From a bacterium UBP4_UBA6127 (lineage in GTDB: Bacteria; UBP4; UBA4092): a DNA stretch of 30,185 nt. The notes beneath the pieces were generated by a model. The model did no database searches and had not been told where the DNA came from. It worked only from the letters and a program-made list of their open reading frames with translations. This document shows positions 1-7,570 of this stretch, one piece after another. Both the position numbers and the translations under genes were made by a program. Where the stretch lies: positions 1-30,185 of the forward strand of contig DIVR01000024.1 of the NCBI GenBank assembly GCA_002428325.1. The letters are read 5' to 3'. Position 1 is the stretch's first letter. The number at the start of each line of letters is the position of its first letter.

Positions 1-1
1 C

Positions 2-1225
2 AAAAAACAACCTGAACTTCGGCTGGAAAGCCGCTCTTATTCAGCCAATCCCTATATTCAAACCTTGAAACAATCCTTATTGGATCAGGAACGCAACCTG
101 GCTGTTCAGTTGCTGGTTTATACCGAGGATTATCCCGATGTTAAAGCAGCAAAGAACCGGATTGAAACTCTCCGAGTCCAACTGAAGCAGGAAGTGGAGA
201 AATCTTTTTCTCAGGAACAAGAAAACCGGAATACTTACCTTAGCAGCCTATTGGAAAATCTGGGTAACATGGAAATCAATGATGTGGTGTCAAAAGCTCG
301 ATTGGGAGTCCTGACCCAGCAGAAAAATGATATTATCGGTAAACTGGATGACCTTTCCGCCAAGGAACTGGGGTATAAACAGATTATGCGAAAGGTCGGT
401 TCCTTACAGGAGCGATTATCTTCCTGTTATAGCCAATTGGAGGCTTCTCGAGGCATTGAGGCTTCCCATATTACAAACATGGCCGTCCTGGCCCCCGTTC
501 AGGTCCCTACTGATAAAACCACCTTGAAAAGTTACACCTACTTCCCAAAGAAGAAAAAAATTCTGTTGATTACCCTTATATTAGCTATAGGCGCCGGGGT
601 TGTCTTTGTCTTTCTGGCCGATTACCTGGAGGGAAAAGGATTCAGTGAGGAAGAGTTTCGGTCTGTGACCGGATTACCGGTTATCGGTACCGTTCCCCGG
701 TTGGATTCGACTTTTGAACCCATCACCAAAGAAGAAAAAGAATACCTGAAAGAGATTGTAGCCGATTGGACCCTGAAGAAATCTGCTGGGGGAGCCAGAA
801 GTATCTGCCTGTTAAGCCCCCAATCAGGAGATGGCAGGACCAGTGCCGCTTTGGCTTTAGCCAGAATCTTTCAGTCAGCAGGCCATAAGGTTTCCATGGT
901 TCCCGGGGGAAGCGAACATTCTCTGGAGATGATTAATGTGGCAGGGATTGAATATCGGAACTTTGACCGAGACCTTGGTATGGACCCTGAGAAGCTTCAA
1001 GGATGGCTCAAGGAACTGGAGCTTCATACGGATGTGGTAATAATCGATACCCCGGCAATGGAATCATCCAGACTGGGACTGCATCTGGCCAAAGGAGCCG
1101 GTATCACTTACCTGGTTTGCCGTTCAGGTAGAACCAAACGGGCCTCTCTGGAGCGGGCAGGCCAACTTATGAAAGATTATAAGGTGGAAAGCCAGGGAAT
1201 TTTATTGAATCAATATTCTGGCTGA
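2..1225 (+). CDS. Wzz/Wzc-like polysaccharide chain-length protein with degenerate tyrosine-kinase-type ATPase domain (5' truncated)
   Basis: The frame is open to the window edge, so the N-terminus is missing; 407 residues are visible. The visible part begins with a long charged, Gln/Glu/Leu-rich stretch likely to form the periplasmic coiled coil. A proline-containing segment and a KKKK cluster then precede one membrane helix (about nt 560-620), as in Wzz/Wzc proteins. The C-terminal cytoplasmic half resembles a BY-kinase: a P-loop-like SPQSGDGRTS at nt 815-844 and a Walker-B-like VVIIDTP at about nt 1034-1054. The P-loop lysine is replaced by Arg, no Walker A' Asp motif follows the second strand, and there is no C-terminal tyrosine cluster. 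Kinase activity is therefore doubtful. Family knowledge places such proteins in control of exopolysaccharide or O-antigen chain length. The flippase gene downstream fits this. Confidence 0.85.
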   Translation, partial: KKQPELRLESRSYSANPYIQTLKQSLLDQERNLAVQLLVYTEDYPDVKAAKNRIETLRVQLKQEVEKSFSQEQENRNTYLSSLLENLGNMEINDVVSKARLGVLTQQKNDIIGKLDDLSAKELGYKQIMRKVGSLQERLSSCYSQLEASRGIEASHITNMAVLAPVQVPTDKTTLKSYTYFPKKKKILLITLILAIGAGVVFVFLADYLEGKGFSEEEFRSVTGLPVIGTVPRLDSTFEPITKEEKEYLKEIVADWTLKKSAGGARSICLLSPQSGDGRTSAALALARIFQSAGHKVSMVPGGSEHSLEMINVAGIEYRNFDRDLGMDPEKLQGWLKELELHTDVVIIDTPAMESSRLGLHLAKGAGITYLVCRSGRTKRASLERAGQLMKDYKVESQGILLNQYSG

Positions 1226-1262
1226 CCTATGGAAGTTCCCGGTATTAATCAGCCTATTTCAG

Positions 1263-1303
1263 GAAGGGAGATTTTACCTGCTTTCAGGTACTCCCTTCTT
1301 TTT
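1263..1303 (+). terminator. Intrinsic terminator after the chain-length gene
   Basis: GAAGGGAG pairs with CTCCCTTC and an inner TACCTG pairs with CAGGTA around a CTTT loop. A four-base bulge (ATTT) lies on the left arm, and TTTTT follows immediately. It lies about 40 nt after the stop codon and separates this gene from the flippase gene. Confidence 0.85.
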
Positions 1304-1346
1304 GTTTGATAAGGATAGAAAGTAGATTAAGGATTGAAAGGTCAGG

Positions 1347-2846
1347 ATGGAAAAATCGTCTATGTTTCCCGGACAACCCCGGACTGTATTTAAAAATTCT
1401 ATATTTGTCTTAATTGCCCGAGGAGTTGATGTTGGCGGGGGAATTCTGCTGATTTGGTTATCAGCCCGATACTTGGTGAAATATTTCGGGATTGAGGTAA
1501 ATGGGGAATATGTCTATCTGGCTACCTTGGTAGGGTTAGCTTTTACTTTGGCCAATGCCGGATTGGCGCAGATTATCATCCGGGATGTGGCCCGGAATCG
1601 GGAGCTGGCTCCTGATTACCTGGCTTCAGCCTTGGTGTTAAGGGTGTTGCTGGGCTTATTAGCGGTCATATTATTATTGGGGGTGGCCTTTTTTACCTCT
1701 ATGCCTCCTCAATTGAAGTGGGGACTTCTGGTGGCAATGGCGGCGGAGTTCGGTAATGTCATTGCCTGGAATTATATCAATCTGTTCAATGCTTTTGAGC
1801 ATATGGAATATGAGGCATATGCCGCCATTCTTTTCAGGTTATTCTGCCTGGCAGGCACCGGCCTTGTCATCTTGTTTAAACTACACTGGCTGGTCTTGTT
1901 TCTGGTAACAGGAATAGGGGCTTATGCCCGATTGTTTTATGTTATCCAGTTAAGTAAAAAGCTGGCAATACCTGCCGGCACCATGGAACTGAGCCGGGTA
2001 AAAACCCTTTTCCTGGAAGCCCTGCCGATTGGAATTGCCCTTCTTCTGACCCAAGGTTATCTTCGAGTGGATGTGATTCTTTTGAAAGTTCTTTCCAATT
2101 TTAAGGAAGTAGCTTTGTTTTATTATCCTTACCGGATTTTACTGGAATTACATATTCTGCCTCTGGCATTGACCACCGCCCTGTTTCCGGTATTATCCCG
2201 GGCGGTCCATTCCCATGACCGGGGAGATGCCGATGACCCTTTCGAACTAATATTTCTAAAGGCCTTTAAGCTTTATTGGATTCTCAGCCTGCCTATCATG
2301 ATATTTGTCTTTTATTATGCAGAACCTCTGATAACCCTTATTTTTACCCAAGCTTTTGCTTCTTCAGGGCTTTGCTTGAAGATTCTTATTTGGGGGACTT
2401 TTTTTGTTTTCAGTGAATTATTAATGAGCCATGCCCTGATTGCCCAGGGTAAACAGAAAGCCCTCTATATTGCTAATGGTACCTGCCTGGCAGTTAACCT
2501 GGGAGTTGATTATCTTCTGATAATGCATTTCAAGATGGGCGCAGTTGGGGCCAGCATAGGGACCTTATCAGCCTACAGTGCCTTATTCCTGATTCTTTTT
2601 TATCATCTTCGAGGTTCTATCCGGTTGATGGAGATCATAAAACTGTTACCTAAACCTTTTCTGGCCGCCGCTCTAGCTTTTGGAATGTCATATTTCTTAT
2701 TGGGACTATCCTGGTATCGGGTTATTCCTCTTGGGCTGACTGTTTATGGAATGGGATTGATTCTGCTGAAAACCTTCAGCCGGGATGAAATAGATTTATT
2801 TAAAAAAATGCTGCGTCCTCCGGGACCCCCACCAGGTGAAATATAA
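1347..2846 (+). CDS. Wzx-type oligosaccharide flippase (MATE/MOP superfamily)
   Basis: This 499-residue protein is almost entirely hydrophobic, with about 12-14 predicted membrane helices, matching polysaccharide transporters of the Wzx/RfbX family. Recognisable features are the N-terminal helix with a small-residue GGGILL stretch, a charged loop DVARNRELAP after the second or third helix, and the mid-protein segment EALPIGIALLLTQGYLRVD. That last segment resembles the start of the second six-helix lobe in MOP flippases. The likely role is to flip undecaprenyl-PP-linked oligosaccharides across the inner membrane. The start ATG has a GAAAGG Shine-Dalgarno-like site five bases upstream. It ends two bases before the next gene, so the two are probably co-transcribed. 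Confidence 0.9.
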   Translation: MEKSSMFPGQPRTVFKNSIFVLIARGVDVGGGILLIWLSARYLVKYFGIEVNGEYVYLATLVGLAFTLANAGLAQIIIRDVARNRELAPDYLASALVLRVLLGLLAVILLLGVAFFTSMPPQLKWGLLVAMAAEFGNVIAWNYINLFNAFEHMEYEAYAAILFRLFCLAGTGLVILFKLHWLVLFLVTGIGAYARLFYVIQLSKKLAIPAGTMELSRVKTLFLEALPIGIALLLTQGYLRVDVILLKVLSNFKEVALFYYPYRILLELHILPLALTTALFPVLSRAVHSHDRGDADDPFELIFLKAFKLYWILSLPIMIFVFYYAEPLITLIFTQAFASSGLCLKILIWGTFFVFSELLMSHALIAQGKQKALYIANGTCLAVNLGVDYLLIMHFKMGAVGASIGTLSAYSALFLILFYHLRGSIRLMEIIKLLPKPFLAAALAFGMSYFLLGLSWYRVIPLGLTVYGMGLILLKTFSRDEIDLFKKMLRPPGPPPGEI

Positions 2847-2848
2847 GT

Positions 2849-3865
2849 ATGATATTCATAAAATTATTATTAAAAGATTTCTCCCGATGGATATTCTGGT
2901 ATCCTTTGCGATGGTTTTTAATGGTTTGGCCGATTCGCTGGGCCTATCAGATAGCCGATGGCATGGCAGAAATTGTTTACCGTCTGAATGGGCGGCGTAA
3001 ACAAAAGACTCGGGATGAACTGCTACGGATGGATTTGGGCAGAATCCTCTCTGAGGCAGAAATTGAAGCTATTGTTAAAGAAGGGGTCCGGATGTTTTTT
3101 CTAAATCAGATAGATGTCCTGTTGTATCCCAAATTAATGACAGAACCCATTGAATCCTATACGGAATTGGTAGGTTTGGCTCATTTAGAAAAGGCTTTAA
3201 CCGAAGGGAAAGGTGTCGTGTTGGCTCATATCCATTCAGGAAATCCTCAAATGTTGATGCCAGCCCTGGGCCATCGAGGGTATCTTTTGAATCAGGTTGG
3301 GTTAAGTCCTGAAGATTTAAAGGCTGAAATGGATTCTGAAAACCATATTCCAGATTCCTTGAAAGAAACTCAGAAACCTTTGAAAGAAATAGATAATGGC
3401 ATGCCTCCACCCACTCCGATGTTAAAACGGGTTCTGGAATTGATGCATTCATTGGAACTGACTCTTCCTGCACATTATATTTATTTGGGGAAAACCCTGT
3501 TGCCGGCATTTCGTTGCCTGAAAAGAAATGAGTTATTGGCAATAGCCATTGATGGGGCTGGGGGAAAAAACCGGATATATGTAGAATTAGCCGGACGCAA
3601 AGCCTCTTTTTCCAAGGGACCGGTTGCCATGGCATTAAGGGAAGGAGCGGTCCTGTTGCCTCTTTATACCAAAAGGATGCATCCTTCATATCAGCATCAG
3701 GTTATTCTGGATGAACCCCTGCAAATGATAAAAACAGGCGATCCGGAGAAGGATATTGAGGTGAATACCAACCAACTGGCCCAGCGTTTCAGCCGCTTTA
3801 TATCCAATGAACCCGGTCAATATGCCCGGCTGTTGGGGTATAAACGAGCTTTTTTTGCTGATTAA
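2849..3865 (+). CDS. Lysophospholipid / lipid A acyltransferase-like protein (LpxL/HtrB superfamily)
   Basis: This 338-residue protein has an N-terminal hydrophobic anchor and a C-terminal segment SKGPVAMALREGAVLLPLYT, which closely resembles the LpxL/MsbB block GPxxLAxRxGAPVxPxF. The active-site region reads LAHIHSGNPQML at about residues 125-136. It aligns with HxGNWE of the family, but the acidic residue of HX4(D/E) is Gln134, with His129 kept. The protein either uses another acid, transfers a different acyl or aminoacyl group, or is inactive. The gene begins two bases after the flippase stop, with an AGGTGA ribosome site inside the flippase gene. Context suggests membrane-linked modification of a surface glycan or lipid. 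The exact substrate is unknown. Confidence 0.8.
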   Translation: MIFIKLLLKDFSRWIFWYPLRWFLMVWPIRWAYQIADGMAEIVYRLNGRRKQKTRDELLRMDLGRILSEAEIEAIVKEGVRMFFLNQIDVLLYPKLMTEPIESYTELVGLAHLEKALTEGKGVVLAHIHSGNPQMLMPALGHRGYLLNQVGLSPEDLKAEMDSENHIPDSLKETQKPLKEIDNGMPPPTPMLKRVLELMHSLELTLPAHYIYLGKTLLPAFRCLKRNELLAIAIDGAGGKNRIYVELAGRKASFSKGPVAMALREGAVLLPLYTKRMHPSYQHQVILDEPLQMIKTGDPEKDIEVNTNQLAQRFSRFISNEPGQYARLLGYKRAFFAD

Positions 3866-3896
3866 ATTGGAACCAGGTTATTGAAAATATTAATAT

Positions 3897-3926
3897 TTGA
3901 CAGGAGATTTACGCCATTATTATACT
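3897..3926 (+). promoter_or_regulatory. Strong sigma-70 promoter for the TPR gene
   Basis: TTGACA (3897-3902), an 18-bp spacer and TATACT (3921-3926). The predicted start near 3933 gives a leader of about 200 nt before the TPR protein. The 272-bp gap between genes holds no other gene that I can support. Confidence 0.7.
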
Positions 3927-4137
3927 TTATGGAGACAGCTGAAAATCAGATATTGATGCCCAAAATCCTTACTATGGGTAACTCTTTCCTTCTTTTAATC
4001 CTTCATTAAGTATTGGGTTGAAGATGATTTTATTGAAGAAGAGCCCATATTGAGTTATAACTATGCATAGAGGGAGTCAGTTTTAGTGAAATCACTGGCT
4101 TAAAACAGGGTTAATAGAGTATCAGGAGAAAGTGTGA

Positions 4138-5505
4138 ATGCCAATTCAACCATTAGATGATCCATTGAACAATTCTCAAAATCAACCGAAGAATGATACA
4201 TCCCCCTGGGATGAGGTTTTTAAACCCAAGGATGAGCCTAAGGATGATTCGACGCCTGTAAAGGATGGTCCACAGCCGGTTGAGGAATTGGTGCCTTTTG
4301 ATGAGGTTCTCAAGAATAAGAAGGAACCTGAACCTGAAAAACCTGCTGCCCCGATATTTGAGGGTCCTAAACCTGTAAAAGAATTATCTCCCCTGGGGAA
4401 AATGCCTATTGTTACACCAAGACCACCGGCCAGTGAACCCCTGCCTCCTCCTCCAGCCAGGGAAATTGTTCCTCCGGTAAAAACTGAGCATGACCCTATT
4501 ACTCCCTTGGATGAGATTCCTCCACAACCTGATGATTCTGGGGAAGTTCCACAGGGTTATAATCCTTATGCTGAATTGGAAGGTCCCTGGAAAGAAGTAT
4601 TTGCCAAAAAAGCTCCGGAACCAGAACCCATTTCTAAAGAAAAGGCAGAGCAGGTGCAACCCGCTCCGCCCCCTGTCCCTTCACCTCAAGCCGTAGAGGT
4701 AACTTCTTCCAAGCCGGAAGATAAACCGGTTCCCAAGGAAACAAAAGCAGCAGCGGCCCCTTCAGGCACTGGAGACGCTGACCTTTCTTCTCTTAGCCCT
4801 GAGGATTTAGTGGAATATTACCAGGAACAGCTTCTTTACGACCCTGAAGATATTGATATTCGATTGAAATATATCAATGCATTTATGGAGATTGGCTTAG
4901 AGTATGAATTAGTGGATGATTACCTGGCCCTGGCTAATTGCTATCGGAATCAGGGAGATGTTGAGAATGCCAAGATATATTACTACAAAGTATTGGAGCT
5001 GGACTCAGAGGTTCAAGAAGCCCGGAAAAAACTGGAATCTATGGGTGAGAAACTCGAAACAGCCCCGGCTTCTTCTCCTGAAGAGACTTCTGATAAGCCT
5101 AGTGGCGCCAGAGAGATTAAGTCAGATAAGAAAAAACCAGAGGCAGCACCGATTATCCCCCTGAATCCAGAAGAACAGAAGAAAATTGATGAATTTAAAC
5201 GGATGTTACAGCTAAATCCGATTAATGATGCGGCCGCTTATAAGCTTTCTGAACTCTACCATGCTAAAAATATGATTCAGGAAGCAGTTAATGAAATGGC
5301 TAATTTAGCCGATGCTTATATGCGCCGGGGAATGTATATCAAAGCCCAATTGATCTATACGGAATTGTTGAAGGAATCTCCCAGTACTGATTTACGGCAA
5401 AGATTGGCTAAGGCCAAGACTTACAGCCGTTCTAATAATGCAATCGAACAGGCTATCAAGTCCTACGAAAAGAGTCTCAAAACCCCCAAAAAAACTCGGC
5501 CCTGA
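4138..5505 (+). CDS. Proline-rich tetratricopeptide-repeat protein
   Basis: This 455-residue protein has no signal peptide or membrane helix, so it is probably cytosolic. About residues 1-215 are Pro/Glu/Lys-rich and likely disordered. They carry degenerate repeats: PWDEVFKPKDEP, PFDEVLKNKKEPEPE and PWKEVFAKKAPEPE, plus GPQPVEEL and GPKPVKEL. The rest has TPR-like helical pairs, for example LALANCYRNQGDVENAKIYY followed by KVLELD. A charged linker separates a second set (AAAYKLSELYHAKNMIQEAV, then an ELLKESP-containing helix). TPRs mediate protein contacts and the repeated acidic/proline motif could be a docking motif, but the partner is unknown. The start has AGGAG eight bases upstream. The gene is probably monocistronic, with its own promoter. 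Confidence 0.85.
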   Translation: MPIQPLDDPLNNSQNQPKNDTSPWDEVFKPKDEPKDDSTPVKDGPQPVEELVPFDEVLKNKKEPEPEKPAAPIFEGPKPVKELSPLGKMPIVTPRPPASEPLPPPPAREIVPPVKTEHDPITPLDEIPPQPDDSGEVPQGYNPYAELEGPWKEVFAKKAPEPEPISKEKAEQVQPAPPPVPSPQAVEVTSSKPEDKPVPKETKAAAAPSGTGDADLSSLSPEDLVEYYQEQLLYDPEDIDIRLKYINAFMEIGLEYELVDDYLALANCYRNQGDVENAKIYYYKVLELDSEVQEARKKLESMGEKLETAPASSPEETSDKPSGAREIKSDKKKPEAAPIIPLNPEEQKKIDEFKRMLQLNPINDAAAYKLSELYHAKNMIQEAVNEMANLADAYMRRGMYIKAQLIYTELLKESPSTDLRQRLAKAKTYSRSNNAIEQAIKSYEKSLKTPKKTRP

Positions 5506-5558
5506 TATGGGTTTCCTTTGTTGAATTCTCTCTTAGGGGTTGTACCTGTTTTTTTTGG

Positions 5559-5587
5559 TTGACCTTGCCCTAAATATCCTATAAACT
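5559..5587 (+). promoter_or_regulatory. Probable promoter of the marR-efflux operon
   Basis: TTGACC (5559-5564) and TAAACT (5582-5587) are separated by 17 bp. An overlapping alternative -10, TATAAA at 5580-5585, gives a 15-bp spacer. The predicted transcription start near 5594 falls at the edge of the inverted repeat at 5593-5618. A T8 run at 5549-5556 just upstream may help end the TPR transcript, but its hairpin is only about 4 bp. Confidence 0.5.
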
Positions 5588-5592
5588 AATAT

Positions 5593-5618
5593 TTAGCCTT
5601 TATGAACTATTAGGCTAA
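5593..5618 (+). promoter_or_regulatory. Probable MarR operator (TTAGCCT-N12-AGGCTAA)
   Basis: This is a perfect 7-bp inverted repeat spaced by 12 bases, located at the predicted transcription start and 19 bp before the marR ATG. The half-site TTAGC/GCTAA matches the core known for SlyA/MarR-type operators. The wide spacing is unusual for a single dimer site. Autoregulation is inferred from position. Confidence 0.5.
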
Positions 5619-5637
5619 CTGAAATAAAGAGCCATAA

Positions 5638-6159
5638 ATGAACGAAAAGAATAAAAACGTTGAAGATAAATTTGGATTATTAGTTGGAGAAATGGCTTTC
5701 TGGCTGCTCAGAAAGAATCTAGGATCAATGGATTTAACCGACAAAGGGCTGACTGAAGGACAGTTTACCACATCCATGGTCATTCGATTTTTTGGAAGTC
5801 TGACCATGACTGAATTATCCCATATATTAAGTGTCGCAATGCCGACATTGACCGGCATTACCGACCGATTAGTTAAATTGGGGATTGTCGAACGAACCCG
5901 TGATGAGACCGATCGAAGAGTGGTCCGAGTTTCCTTAACTGATCAGGGAGAAAAAGTCATCAAAGAAATGCATGAAAAAAAGCATGCCCATATGAAACTG
6001 TTAATCGGGATGCTAAATGAGACTGAACAACAGGAATTATTGAGGATAACTCAGATTATGGTTCAGCGGCTTCGGGAAGAAGCCAATAAAACTTCAGTTG
6101 AAGAATATTTCAACGATATCGTGTCAATGCATCAAAAACTGTGTTGTGAGAAGAAATAA
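5638..6159 (+). CDS. MarR-family transcriptional regulator
   Basis: This 173-residue protein is a winged helix-turn-helix regulator of normal MarR size. The core is LTMTELSHILSVAMPTLTGI (helices 3-4, DNA recognition), followed by a linker helix. The wing motif RDETDRRVVRVSLTDQG carries the conserved D-x-R-x-x-x-V-x-L-T pattern. Helical ends rich in charged residues would form the dimer interface. MarR proteins usually repress adjacent efflux genes and release DNA on binding small aromatic or phenolic ligands. Here the gene leads the TolC-MFP-RND-MFS series, so local repression and autoregulation are the likely role. The ligand is unknown. No cysteine pattern typical of OhrR is visible in the N-terminal half; Cys residues lie at the extreme C-terminus. 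Confidence 0.93.
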   Translation: MNEKNKNVEDKFGLLVGEMAFWLLRKNLGSMDLTDKGLTEGQFTTSMVIRFFGSLTMTELSHILSVAMPTLTGITDRLVKLGIVERTRDETDRRVVRVSLTDQGEKVIKEMHEKKHAHMKLLIGMLNETEQQELLRITQIMVQRLREEANKTSVEEYFNDIVSMHQKLCCEKK

Positions 6160-6219
6160 GAATAACTGAGCGGGAAAGCCATCAACTTTCCATAAATTCT
6201 TTTGCGAGGATATAAATTT

Positions 6220-7539
6220 ATGAGGAGACTTTTTTTTAAAGGTATTTTTGTTTCTTTGTTTACTGTGACGGTTATGGCTGGTCCATCCACCCAACTGTCT
6301 GTGGAGAGTCCGATTCCCGAGAGCTTAAGTCTTGAAGAAGCTGTGGATCTGGCATATACCCGTAATCCGGATATCAAAACTCAACAGGAGCAAATCAAAG
6401 TAGCTAAGGCCCAATATGTTCAATCCCGGGCGGATTGGCTGCTACAGGTTGACCTGACGGTTGAAGATATGTATGCGGAAAATCTCAGTGGAACCCTGAG
6501 TGATGGATTGGATGGCAACCAGATGTTTACAACCCTGGAAGCCAGCCAGCCGATCTTGACCTTTGGCAAGTTTGAAAATGCCACTAAAGGTGCCAAGGCT
6601 TATTTCAAGAACCAGGAAGTCCTGATGGGTTCAGTTCGGCAGAGTATCCGCTACCAGGTAACAGCGGCTTATTACAATGTACTCCTGCAGGAAGCCCTGG
6701 CAAAAGTAAATGAAGAAGCCCTTAATATTGCCCAAGACCATCTGAAGCAAGCGGAAATCAGATTTAATCAGGGGGTCAATACCGAGTTTGATGTGACACG
6801 GGCAAAAGTGGATGTTGCTAATGCTAAAACTGATTTTATCACGGCTCGGAACAACCAGATCAAAGCCCGGCAGTCCCTGAATCAATTATTTCACCTTCCC
6901 CCGGACAGCACTATCCAGCTGAAAGATTCCCTGGATTATGTGGATTATACGCCATCCGTCGATAAGATATGGCCGGTGGCTAAAGAAAATCGGCCTGAAT
7001 TGGTCAGTAAACAGCTGATCATTAAACAATATGAGTCCTACCTGGGACTCCGTAAATCCCAGTATTATCCAACCGTCTCGGTGGGAGGGAGTTACAGCTG
7101 GTACCATAATGATTTTGATGGGTATAATTCCCGGGAATATGATACCTGGAGTTCTTATGTCAAAATGAAACTGAATATCTTTGAAGGATTAAAGACCCTG
7201 GGACAGGTCAATGAAGCACGAGCGCTTTTGGAACAGTCTCGATTATCCTATGAAAAAGCCCTGTTAAATGCCCAGACTGAAGTGGAACAGACCATCCGGG
7301 AAATTATTAAACAGCAGGAACTGGTTGCTTCAACCGGGGAATCGGTCTCTTTGGCCGATATCTCCCTGAAGATGGCAAAAGTGGCTTATGAAAACGGTCG
7401 GGCCACCACTCTGGATGTATCTGATGCTGAATTGTCATTAACCACTGCCAAAGTCAATCAAGCCCAGGCGGTATCAGGTTACCTGACTGGAATGGCAAAA
7501 CTTAAACAAGCAATTGGAACAGATGAATTACCTGAATAA
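6220..7539 (+). CDS. TolC-family outer-membrane efflux protein
   Basis: The ATG at 6220 is preferred over an upstream in-frame TTG at 6202: it follows GCGAGGA by nine bases and gives a clean signal peptide (MRRLFFKGIFVSLFTVTVMA). The mature protein begins with SLSLEEAVDLAYTRNPDIKT, the classic TolC/OEP opening. It has two halves of long heptad-like helices with duplicated motifs (KQAEIRFNQGVNTEFDVTRA in the first, MAKVAYENGRATTLDVSDAE in the second). The family forms trimeric outer-membrane channels with a periplasmic alpha-barrel and works with adaptor and RND pumps. At 439 residues it has a typical length. It sits between marR and the adaptor gene, with short gaps that suggest one operon. 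Confidence 0.95.
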   Translation: MRRLFFKGIFVSLFTVTVMAGPSTQLSVESPIPESLSLEEAVDLAYTRNPDIKTQQEQIKVAKAQYVQSRADWLLQVDLTVEDMYAENLSGTLSDGLDGNQMFTTLEASQPILTFGKFENATKGAKAYFKNQEVLMGSVRQSIRYQVTAAYYNVLLQEALAKVNEEALNIAQDHLKQAEIRFNQGVNTEFDVTRAKVDVANAKTDFITARNNQIKARQSLNQLFHLPPDSTIQLKDSLDYVDYTPSVDKIWPVAKENRPELVSKQLIIKQYESYLGLRKSQYYPTVSVGGSYSWYHNDFDGYNSREYDTWSSYVKMKLNIFEGLKTLGQVNEARALLEQSRLSYEKALLNAQTEVEQTIREIIKQQELVASTGESVSLADISLKMAKVAYENGRATTLDVSDAELSLTTAKVNQAQAVSGYLTGMAKLKQAIGTDELPE

Positions 7540-7570
7540 TTATTGAGAGGATGAAGGAAGCGAGAAGCGT

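Noticed and set aside
3075..3689. 204-codon frame antisense to the acyltransferase gene
   Set aside because: The coding-strand protein shows clear family motifs. The antisense product has none and no start signals.
5535..5558. Terminator for the TPR gene (GGGT/ACCT with T8)
   Set aside because: The stem is only about four base pairs, too weak to list as a terminator.
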